DNA of 64,000 nucleotides, from the NCBI RefSeq assembly GCF_913055835.1, contig NZ_CAJXKQ010000007.1:1-64000 (forward strand), given 5' to 3'. A program made the translations under genes and the position numbers. Of this stretch, positions 18,333-25,295 are shown piece after piece. The notes under the pieces are model-generated. The model was not told the DNA's origin. It saw only the letters and a program-made list of their open reading frames with translations, and ran no database searches. Numbering within the stretch: position 1 is the first letter of the stretch; each line of letters opens with the position of its first letter. The DNA is from an uncultured Marinobacter sp. (lineage in GTDB: Bacteria > Pseudomonadota > Gammaproteobacteria > Pseudomonadales > Oleiphilaceae).

Positions 18333-18479
18333 GCTTACGCCTCGTTCAGTCTCTCAGTCGACCTACCTGGCCCGTGCCCGTGGCCAGGCAGATAAGCGTT
18401 GCTATAGTGAAACAATCCCGCCTAGCTCCCATAGTGGCGATATCCAGTACAAACGTACAACCTATGGCAGGAGTTTCTC

Positions 18480-18911
18480 ATGCCCACTTACACCGTCACG
18501 GTCGCGAATCTGTCTCTGTCGCGGCAGCAGAAATCACAGATCGCCGAGGCCATCACAGCAGCCCACAACGCCCAAACCGGCGCGCCCCGGTTCTTTGCCC
18601 AGGTTCTGTTTTCTGCGGCCAATGAGGGCGATCACTTTGTGGGTGGCAGAACGAATACCGCGCCTCAGGTGTATGTGCATGGTCTAGTGCGGGAGGGCAG
18701 GAGCATCGAGATCAAACGGGCCCTGATGAGCCAGATGCTTGAAGAAGTCGTCCAAATCGTGGAGATCGCAGTTGAGGACGTCTGGATCTATCTGCAGGAC
18801 ATCCCGGCCACCCAGATGATTGAGTTTGGGCGGTTTTTGCCAGCGCCGGGCGATGAAGCTGAGTGGGAAAAGGGAATGTCTCCGGAAAAGCGCGCCAGCT
18901 TACCTAAATAA
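18480..18911 (+). CDS. Tautomerase superfamily protein
   Basis: 143 residues. The N-terminal catalytic proline follows the start Met (MPTYTVTVANLSLS). The protein is double-length compared with 4-oxalocrotonate tautomerase subunits, as in the cis-3-chloroacrylic acid dehalogenase/MSAD-like group. The second half carries VYVHGLVREGRS and EDVWIYLQDIPATQ. The enzyme probably acts on small unsaturated or halogenated acids, but the substrate is not inferable. An AGGAG site precedes the ATG. A truncated copy of its 3' third lies at 16692-16860. Confidence 0.78.
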   Translation: MPTYTVTVANLSLSRQQKSQIAEAITAAHNAQTGAPRFFAQVLFSAANEGDHFVGGRTNTAPQVYVHGLVREGRSIEIKRALMSQMLEEVVQIVEIAVEDVWIYLQDIPATQMIEFGRFLPAPGDEAEWEKGMSPEKRASLPK

Positions 18912-18920
18912 CCGAATTAA

Positions 18921-18939
18921 TAGATCTGTCCCGGTTTTC
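18921..18939 (+). repeat. Short interspersed repeat, TCTGTCCCGG family (copy d)
   Basis: TAGATCTGTCCCGGTTTTC, directly between the tautomerase gene and the XRE gene (convergent). Almost identical to copy f at 21085. Confidence 0.6.
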
Positions 18940-18956
18940 AAAGCTCCCAGCCTCGA

Positions 18957-19268
18957 TCAAGCCGCGCGACCAGATCCATTATCCTCACCAGCCTGCAAAG
19001 TCCAGGTCATACCCAGAGCGCGCCCGGCTTTGACAAGCGTTGTGATGGTGACACCGGTATCCTTCTCATCCAGGAGGCGGTTCACCACCGTACGGCTGGT
19101 GTGCATTTTCTGGGCAAGCTGAGACTTGTTTACACCGGTTTGTCCCATAGCCTGTTGGATCTGCCAGACAATTACCCGCTTCAGCGCCTCAGCTTCTACT
19201 TGCTCAAGTGTGCCGTCAGCTTCAAGCAGTTCATCGAGAGAGCTGCCAACGTGTTTGTGCTGTGTCAT
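18957..19268 (-). CDS. XRE-family HTH regulator (antitoxin-like, no toxin partner)
   Basis: 103 residues. The HTH spans about residues 36-90 (NKSQLAQKMHTSRTVVNRLLDEK, then VTITTLVKAGRALGM). The family resembles HigA/MqsA-like antitoxins and small phage-type repressors. The usual partner toxin would lie immediately upstream and overlap; only a 15-codon frame occupies that place (19265-19312). A 16-base near-perfect palindrome at 19341-19356, about 75 bases before the start, is a good candidate for its own operator. It is therefore probably an orphan, self-regulating repressor. Confidence 0.75.
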   Translation of the reverse strand: MTQHKHVGSSLDELLEADGTLEQVEAEALKRVIVWQIQQAMGQTGVNKSQLAQKMHTSRTVVNRLLDEKDTGVTITTLVKAGRALGMTWTLQAGEDNGSGRAA

Positions 19269-19312
19269 TTTCTTGCTGCCACAAAATACACTTTAACCGT
19301 TTCCCATGTCAT
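19265..19312 (-). CDS. Possible 15-residue leader or toxin remnant upstream of the XRE gene
   Basis: ATG at 19310-19312 has a strong AAGGAAAGG site 5-6 nt upstream. The frame encodes MTWETVKVYFVAARK and stops at a TGA that overlaps the ATG of the XRE gene (ATGA). The start resembles RelE/HigB-type toxins, and the overlap is how such toxins usually meet their antitoxin. It could be what is left after most of a toxin gene was deleted, or a leader that couples translation. Confidence 0.35.
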   Translation of the reverse strand: MTWETVKVYFVAARK

Positions 19313-19340
19313 ACAAACCTTTCCTTGGCGCAGGCCAAGT

Positions 19341-19356
19341 GTACCTAAATAGGTAC
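19341..19356. promoter_or_regulatory. Palindromic operator upstream of the XRE regulator gene
   Basis: GTACCTAAATAGGTAC: two 7-base arms around AA. Outer GGCGC/GCGCC arms (19326-19330 and 19359-19363) extend the symmetry. Its place in the upstream region of the XRE gene suggests autoregulation. Confidence 0.5.
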
Positions 19357-19393
19357 GCCCGCGCCAACTTTCTAATAATCCATTTTTTTAAAC

Positions 19394-19434
19394 CCGGGAA
19401 AGCCGAAAGATAAATCTGTCCCGGCTTCCCCGGT
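19394..19434. repeat. Hairpin containing the TCTGTCCCGG repeat (copy e)
   Basis: TAAATCTGTCCCGGCTTCCC at 19411-19430. With upstream CCGGGAAAGCCG it forms an imperfect hairpin (CCGGGAAAGCCG against CGGCTTCCCCGG). It shows that some copies of the repeat are half of a larger palindrome. Confidence 0.5.
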
Positions 19435-19490
19435 CTTATCTGCTGAAATCCTGCTAACATCAGGCTGTGCAAACTACTTTTTAGCCCTGT

Positions 19491-20300
19491 ATGGTTTCGA
19501 CAATGCTTCATCACATCAACCGATTCTTAGCTCTGGCGGTCGGTTTCGGCACGATAACCGGCTGCGCAACGCAAACGATCAACACCAGCTTCAACGCCCT
19601 CCCGTCAGACGATTCAATGGCCTATTTTTCCGAGGGTTGGATCATCCAGAAGCAGGAGTCAGAAGACTTTGTAGTTCAGATGGCTGTCCGCGACGGAAAA
19701 CAGGCGTGGGAGGCGATAACTGCTCTACTCTTCGTTCAAAACAAATCTGAAGAGCCCGTGAACGTCAGTGTGGAAAACATCTCCTTTCAGCAGGACGAAT
19801 ACTCGATTGACCTTCTTTCCTACAACGAGCTGACTCAACAACACATCAGTCGCGCTCAATCCCGAAGAACTGCACTTGCACTCAGCGCTATGGCCCAGAG
19901 CTTCAGTGCTGCACAGCCTCAAACCACCACAACCTACGGTTCGGGAACTGCATACGGAAGCGGAGGGACTACAAGCTACTACGGCACCGCTCAATCATAC
20001 ACCCATGACCCCGCCGCCTCTGCGGCGGCTCAGGCTCAGATTCAAGCCAACGTCCAGGCCGGAGTTTCAAACATCCAGTCAGACCTGCAGCGCAACCTCG
20101 ATTCGATGGATGGATATCTTCAGAAGACAACTGTTTTTCCGGGCCAGAGTTACAGCGGAAGGTTTCAATCCCAGATGACTCGCTTCGACCAAAGGTCTGA
20201 GTCGATATATGCTCTAACAGTAGAACTCGACGGCGAAAGGTTCAGCTTCAAGTTTATCGAAGAAGCAGACATTCAGACGCACCAACGCAAACTGTTCTGA
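19491..20300 (+). CDS. Predicted lipoprotein with low-complexity Gly/Ser/Tyr/Ala segment
   Basis: 269 residues (a start at ATG 19503 is equally possible). The signal peptide ends at FGTITGC. Residues 30-115 look beta-rich. A low-complexity segment of Thr, Tyr, Gly and Ser (TTTTYGSGTAYGSGG) and an Ala/Gln helix (ASAAAQAQIQANVQAGV) follow, then a C-terminal domain with FSFKFIEEADI. It is probably periplasmic or outer-membrane. No family was recognised. It precedes the NYN gene by 40 nt on the same strand; co-transcription is possible, but a shared role is not apparent. Confidence 0.68.
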   Translation: MVSTMLHHINRFLALAVGFGTITGCATQTINTSFNALPSDDSMAYFSEGWIIQKQESEDFVVQMAVRDGKQAWEAITALLFVQNKSEEPVNVSVENISFQQDEYSIDLLSYNELTQQHISRAQSRRTALALSAMAQSFSAAQPQTTTTYGSGTAYGSGGTTSYYGTAQSYTHDPAASAAAQAQIQANVQAGVSNIQSDLQRNLDSMDGYLQKTTVFPGQSYSGRFQSQMTRFDQRSESIYALTVELDGERFSFKFIEEADIQTHQRKLF

Positions 20301-20340
20301 GAAGACCAGAATCACCCGAGACAAGGACAGCTCGTAGAAG

Positions 20341-21087
20341 ATGAACAGCAACTACAAAATCGCTCTACTCATCGATTGTGACAACGTTAGCCATCAATCC
20401 ATCGAGGGCGTACTTCAGGAACTTGCCAAGTACGGTGCAGTCAACGTACGCCATGCCCACGGAAACTGGAACGGCCCCCAACTGGGTGGCTGGATCGAAA
20501 AGCTGCACGCTAACGCCATCCGGCCTGTTCAGCAGTTTGCCTATACAACCGGCAAGAACGCGACCGATGCCTCAATGATCATTGACGCAATGGACCTGCT
20601 CTACAGTGGAAACGTTAATGCCTTCGCCCTGATGACCAGCGATTCCGACTTTACGCCTTTGGTCATGCGAATTCTCGAAGCCGGGCTGCCCGTCTTTGGC
20701 TTCGGCGAGCGCAAAACCCCCATGCCCTTCGTGAACGCCTGCTCGCAATTTATCTACACAGAGAACCTGCGCGAAGACACCGAGGAACCCGATAGCGTCA
20801 GCAACGGTGGCACGCCAAAACCAACCGTGGAAACCAAATGGGGACGGAACAAATTGAGGGGCGACACCGTGCTGGTGCGAACCCTACGAACTGCGGTGGA
20901 ACAGACTGCTGATGATGATGGTTGGGCGCATCTAGGAAAAGTTGGCCAGTATATTTCCAATAACAGCTCTTTCTCCCCCGTGAATTACGGGTACAAGAAG
21001 CTGAGCGATCTTATCCGAGCCAGTGAGCTCTTCGAGATGACAATACGAGATAAGAACGTTCTCTATATCAAAAGCCCCGACAAATAG
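20341..21087 (+). CDS. NYN-domain nuclease with C-terminal LOTUS/OST-HTH domain
   Basis: 248 residues. The N-terminal NYN (PIN-like) domain has acidic residues in the expected places: LLIDCDNV (Asp12, Asp14), TDASMIIDAMDLL (Asp76, Asp82) and MTSDSDFTPLV (Asp101, Asp103). After a Pro/Thr linker, residues about 170-245 form a LOTUS (OST-HTH) winged helix (GWAHLGKVGQYI, NYGYKKLSDLIRASELFEM). This pairing is found in bacterial Limkain/MARF1-like proteins, where the NYN part is a predicted RNase and the LOTUS part binds RNA. The target RNA is unknown. It sits next to the broken nuclease gene in the accessory region, so a defence or RNA quality-control role is possible. Confidence 0.85.
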   Translation: MNSNYKIALLIDCDNVSHQSIEGVLQELAKYGAVNVRHAHGNWNGPQLGGWIEKLHANAIRPVQQFAYTTGKNATDASMIIDAMDLLYSGNVNAFALMTSDSDFTPLVMRILEAGLPVFGFGERKTPMPFVNACSQFIYTENLREDTEEPDSVSNGGTPKPTVETKWGRNKLRGDTVLVRTLRTAVEQTADDDGWAHLGKVGQYISNNSSFSPVNYGYKKLSDLIRASELFEMTIRDKNVLYIKSPDK

Positions 21088-21104
21088 ATCTGTCCCGGTT
21101 TTCG
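21081..21104 (+). repeat. Short interspersed repeat, TCTGTCCCGG family (copy f)
   Basis: TAGATCTGTCCCGGTTTTCG from 21085. It overlaps the stop codon of the NYN gene, so the repeat supplies the TAG terminator itself. Confidence 0.6.
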
Positions 21105-21183
21105 GAGTTCCGTCCCAAGTCCTTGAAGTCCAAAGACTCTCGACTAGGATACTAAGCAAAGCATCTTTATCAGGATCACTACA

Positions 21184-22356
21184 TTGCGCGCAGTCCCCTT
21201 TCTCATCGACACGAACTCAAACACCCGGCCACTTTTTCGTCTTGCGTTCAATGAAGGTTTCTCGGAGCAGTAGCTACAAGAGCAATTGTTCAAAAACCCC
21301 AGCAGCCTGCCTCTCGGCGAGATCAATCCTGGATATAGAGAAGTAGTCCCTCTTTGCACGGAGATGGGAACTGGTGCCGGGCCAATTGATATCGTCTACG
21401 TAACACCACAAGGAAAAGTAGTCATTGTGGAGACCAAGCTCTGGAGAAACCCGGAAGCCCGTCGGAAAGTTATTGGCCAGATCCTTGATTATGCCAAGGA
21501 ACTTCAAACTTGGAGCTATTCTGACCTGCAGCGAGAGGTCAGCCGAAGAACCGGAACGAAAGGGAATATTCCCTATGAGCTTGTAAAAAATCTCTATCCG
21601 GACACAGAGGAAAGTGAATTTGTCGACGGCGTTAGCAATTCACTGGCCCAGGGCGATTTCATGCTGGTAATCGCCGGCGACGGGATTCGCAGCGACACCC
21701 AGGCTATGGTCCAGTACCTTGATCGTACCGCAAATATGAAGTTTACCCTGGCAATGATCGAAACCGCGGTTTACCAAACCAAAGAAGAGGATTTGACCTT
21801 CATCCAGCCTCGAACGCTCTTCCAGACCAAAGAAATTCAAAGAACCGTATACATTACCGATTTTGGAGATGCTCCCCAGGCAGACCAGGAGCCGTCAAAA
21901 AGCCAATCTTCTCCATTGTTAGATCAGTATTGGATGTTCTGGAAGGATTTTATCGATAACCTGAGACTCGACGATCCAGATCAGCCAATGGCGAACCCAC
22001 TTGCCAAAGGCAACGTGTTTTTCTCAATGCCACCATCTGGAAAGACGGCGTGGTTAACACTGTATTTTTTCAAAGCATCATCAGAGATCGGCTGCTTTTT
22101 GCGTCTTTCCAGCTCCGAAGAGGGCGAATCACTGTACCAAGCGCTTAAAGACGATGCAGAAGCGATTGAACAGGAGTTGCCATTTCCCATCGAATGGGAC
22201 GACAAAAATGCCAGAGTCATTACTCATAGGCGAATTGATGGTAATTGGCCCCCGGTCAAGAATACGTCTGTGAAAAGCTATTTCTCAGAGGTTGTTAACG
22301 CCTTCGTGAATACTTTCAGACCCAGGCTGGAGAGGCTCAGCAGTAGTCCCGACTAA
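21184..22356 (+). pseudogene. PD-(D/E)XK-like nuclease gene interrupted by an in-frame TAG
   Basis: From a TTG at 21184 (AGGA 8 nt upstream) the frame encodes VPFLIDTNSNTRPLFRLAFN and EGFSEQ, then TAG at 21271-21273, and continues without shift as LQEQLFKNPSSLP, ending at 22356. Homologues have a residue, usually Trp, at the TAG. The core carries a PD-(D/E)XK signature: GPIDIVYVTPQGKVVIVETK, then WRNPEARRKVIGQILDYAKEL. The C-terminal 130 residues form a second domain (PLLDQYWMFWKDF, VKSYFSEVVNAFV). A shortened protein could start at TTG 21286 and would keep the motif. The gene was probably functional recently, as everything else is intact. Confidence 0.7.
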
Positions 22357-22811
22357 AATTCTGAGGCATCGCAAAGGGCTATTTACTTCTCCATCTCTTC
22401 CCGGCGAAACCAGGCACAACCACCTTGGCCAGTCTTGCATAAGTGTTTCTTTGTTTTTGCCCACTGAATCCGATCTGTGGGCCTGCAACCGATATTGAAC
22501 AAAGTGCGGAGAGAACTGATGGTGACTCAGGTTAGCTCTGAATTTTCAACGAAGCTGCGAAAACTAATCTGTCCCGCTTTCCGGTTTTCCCGCTCTTCTT
22601 TGGTCAACAACTCATCGTTCGGTTAGGTCGCAAAGCGAACATTCAGATTGCGGGGTCAACGCCAGCAAAAACCGGCGCCCTGACAATGAAGTCCATTACC
22701 ATCAGCCCGGAATAACATTAACGGCCCTATTAGGTCTCTCTTTTTGTGTAAACAAGCTGACTGGATTGAGCAAGCGCCTGATGAATTGTAGGCGGTGCCT
22801 CACCGCGATAC
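22357..22811. other. Gene-free stretch
   Basis: About 450 bases after the nuclease gene. It contains copy g of the TCTGTCCCGG repeat (22566-22590) and no credible coding frame. The right half gives way to the nucleotidyltransferase remnant. Confidence 0.5.
22566..22590 (+). repeat. Short interspersed repeat, TCTGTCCCGG family (copy g, degenerate)
   Basis: AATCTGTCCCGCTTTCCGG followed by TTTTCCCG. The core has one substitution and a small insertion compared with copies d and f. Confidence 0.5.
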
Positions 22812-23074
22812 TACTGAGGATCGATAGCAAAAGGCAAAAGCGCAGTAATCTCGGCGTCCAAACCATCCGTATCGAACATACAGGTCACTAGACCTCCGCT
22901 CTAATCCATACCATTGGCAGAGGTTAAATCGAGTTGAATCGAAATATCCAAATCGCTATCTGCACGATGATCACCGCGGACACGACTACCAAAAATCCAC
23001 AACCTTTTTTGCTAGTGGATTGTTGGCTGCCCAATTTGCGAGTGACCGATCGATCTGCGGAGTTTCCGTAATCT
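22812..23074 (-). pseudogene. Frameshifted nucleotidyltransferase (MNT-like) remnant
   Basis: On the minus strand one frame reads IDRSLANWAANNPLAKK. After a run of A's (near 23005-23010) the next frame continues RLWIFGSRVRGDH and RADSDLDISIQLDL, then stops early. GSRxRG...DSDLDI is the active-site signature of small pol-beta-like nucleotidyltransferases, including MNT antitoxins of HEPN-MNT pairs. The frame change at a homopolymer and early stops show decay. No HEPN partner was seen next to it. Confidence 0.65.
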
Positions 23075-23174
23075 GCCCGGAGCGTTTTTTAGTGGCGCCG
23101 CTAGAGGAGCGTCCGGTGAACGCCACAGGCCGGAATGGACTGACCCCAGTTATCTCTACCTAGTTGGAATGCTT

Positions 23175-25295
23175 TCAAAGGGACCTAGATGCGCGCCAGT
23201 TCCAATAGGCTATCTGAGACACGCGTTCACTTACTTGAAGCTTTTCGTTAACTAACTTTAGCGCATCCCCAATTGAATAGGACCCATCAATATTTTGATC
23301 AAAAAAATCGCCAAAGCTACTAAAGCTTATAGGAGTACCAGAATAAAACTGAGACGCCCGGAATAGCTCGAGATCGTCGCACCAAAATTTGAGGAACGCA
23401 TCGTAAAAACTTGAAGAGTATGCAAAGCCGAATTCACTATTGGCAATGGGTTGAAGGACGCTTGAATGAACCGGTTTTCCCAACTCCAAAATCTTATTCC
23501 GCAGAAAATATCCTAACTCCGAGAAGTTCAACCCGTCGAAAGCCTTTTCGGGGGTGGTATAAAGCATCCTATCGACCTGAACGATTCTCCTTTCTTTTGT
23601 CATTTCGTCAACATATAGACTAGCATGATTAAGACTCTTGCTTTTAATAAACTGAGCAATTTCACTTTTTGTAAGTGCAGATTCGTTAGACCGCAACTGC
23701 TCTAATATGACTTCTTTTTGATTAACCGGCTTAAATCCTTTTTGAAGACTGACGGTATCGGCCTGAGATTTTCCGTTAAAATATATACCTTCTTCAACTC
23801 CATACATTTTAATTATATATCTTAGTTCGAAGTAATCCGTCTTTTGAAAAAATTCATTTTCCAAAATCACCTCATTTAGGTGAGCAGCATCCCTGGGAAA
23901 CTCATTTAATGCTGCTCGTAACTCGGTTAGGATTCGCTCAATTTCGCTAGACGATACCTTCAAAAATTTGGTATGTGAATATATCCCTTTTCCAGACAAA
24001 TAAACATTATCGCTATCCGTATAGGCAGCATGATCTGTTCGAGTGACATCAAAATTCGCCTTACCCAAACTCATATGATTGGCAATTTTAGCAATATCCT
24101 TCCACGGCAACCCCTTGGGATTTTTGGCTAATATTGAGGCGACGGAATCAGGCTTGTTCAGGTTAGCGGGAAACACATTTAAGCCTTCGACTCTAAGAAA
24201 TTTTTTATTAACCAAGTGGTCCAGTGCAATCTCAAGTTTAATTTCTGGCTCGATATTCTTCTCCAAATATTCGAGGACCTCGGCCTTGCTCAAAGGAACG
24301 CCTTCTTGAACGAACAAATCCCTTAGAACTCGACTATCGATATCAGGGTTAAGCTTACCCTTTATGTCAAAACCACCGGAACAAAATTCAAGAAACTCAA
24401 TAAAATTCGGTTCTTTATCGAAACATTCAGAAAGCACAGGAAATTTCGACGCAAGATCAAAGTCCAAATTCTTCTCTATCAGATTCTTTATGACTTCGTC
24501 ACCAAGGCGTTTCTGAGATCGAAATCGTTGATTAATTTTCTTTTCAATTTGCCGTATCCGCTCTCGAGTCAAGGAAAGCCTTTTCCCAATCTCTTCAAGA
24601 GTTTCCTTCTCCTGTGTGAAACCCAACCGTCCTGAAAAGACCGTTTGCTCGTTATCTGTTAGTGACACAAAGAATGAATACAAATCCTCCATTAAAATCT
24701 CATCTACAGAACCTAATTCTAGGTTATCGAAATCCTTAGGTAGGAGTAAGGTACTCTCAAAGTTTTGTATATCGATTTCACCTGAATTACTCCGACTAAG
24801 ATCATTGAGGCACATGTCCCTCAATGAACAAATACGCTCAGCTACGGTTTTCCCCAAACCGTCTACTTTAATTAGCTCGCTTAAAGATGAGGTTATAATG
24901 GTTTTTACCGAGGTATCTAGGCCCAGTCCTTCTAGTTTTTTAAGTGCCTTGATGTCGTTAGACGCCAAATTTATCCGATTTAACTCAACCTTTTCAGCTA
25001 ATATCAGCAAATTCGCGAGATCAGGTTTATCGTCGGGGCTCTGTCCTTTTGAAGGCACAAAAGCTCCTAAAGGATCTGCCTTCAGGTCATTGAACAAGCT
25101 TATATACTTATCGCCAAGATGAGGAATCTTCCTCAACTCACTCTCTCTTAGCTCCAAAACATCGCGAAGGGTCAGAACCATCCCATTCCCAATGAAACCT
25201 TCTTTCATTCCGTAGACAATTCGCTGCATGACTTTTTTGTGCGGTCCAAAAGAATCAATTTCTAATATCGACCGGTCAAAATCGCAGTAATTCAT
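23175..25295 (-). CDS. Large HTH protein with RNAP alpha-CTD-like and sigma region 4 domains, paired with a nuclease-helicase
   Basis: 706 residues, function unknown. Residues 41-72 (LTLRDVLELRESELRKIPHL, GDKYISLF) resemble the helix-hairpin-helix of the RNA polymerase alpha C-terminal domain. Residues 129-160 (LSELIKVDGLGKTVAERI) are a second helix-hairpin-helix. Residues 212-259 match sigma-70 region 4: LTDNEQTVFSGRLG, TLEEIGKRLSLTRERIRQIE, KKINQRFR. The C-terminal 450 residues contain several winged-helix-like units (VPLSKAEVLEYLEK, KGLPWKDIAKIAN, SALTKSEIAQFIKSK). There are no regions 2 or 3 of a sigma factor, so it cannot direct initiation alone. Its ATG overlaps the TGA of the upstream nuclease-helicase gene (25292-25295). 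DNA here is visibly AT-richer than on either side, which suggests transfer. I infer a DNA-recognition or transcription-sensing subunit of a two-gene defence system. Confidence 0.75.
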   Translation of the reverse strand: MNYCDFDRSILEIDSFGPHKKVMQRIVYGMKEGFIGNGMVLTLRDVLELRESELRKIPHLGDKYISLFNDLKADPLGAFVPSKGQSPDDKPDLANLLILAEKVELNRINLASNDIKALKKLEGLGLDTSVKTIITSSLSELIKVDGLGKTVAERICSLRDMCLNDLSRSNSGEIDIQNFESTLLLPKDFDNLELGSVDEILMEDLYSFFVSLTDNEQTVFSGRLGFTQEKETLEEIGKRLSLTRERIRQIEKKINQRFRSQKRLGDEVIKNLIEKNLDFDLASKFPVLSECFDKEPNFIEFLEFCSGGFDIKGKLNPDIDSRVLRDLFVQEGVPLSKAEVLEYLEKNIEPEIKLEIALDHLVNKKFLRVEGLNVFPANLNKPDSVASILAKNPKGLPWKDIAKIANHMSLGKANFDVTRTDHAAYTDSDNVYLSGKGIYSHTKFLKVSSSEIERILTELRAALNEFPRDAAHLNEVILENEFFQKTDYFELRYIIKMYGVEEGIYFNGKSQADTVSLQKGFKPVNQKEVILEQLRSNESALTKSEIAQFIKSKSLNHASLYVDEMTKERRIVQVDRMLYTTPEKAFDGLNFSELGYFLRNKILELGKPVHSSVLQPIANSEFGFAYSSSFYDAFLKFWCDDLELFRASQFYSGTPISFSSFGDFFDQNIDGSYSIGDALKLVNEKLQVSERVSQIAYWNWRASRSL

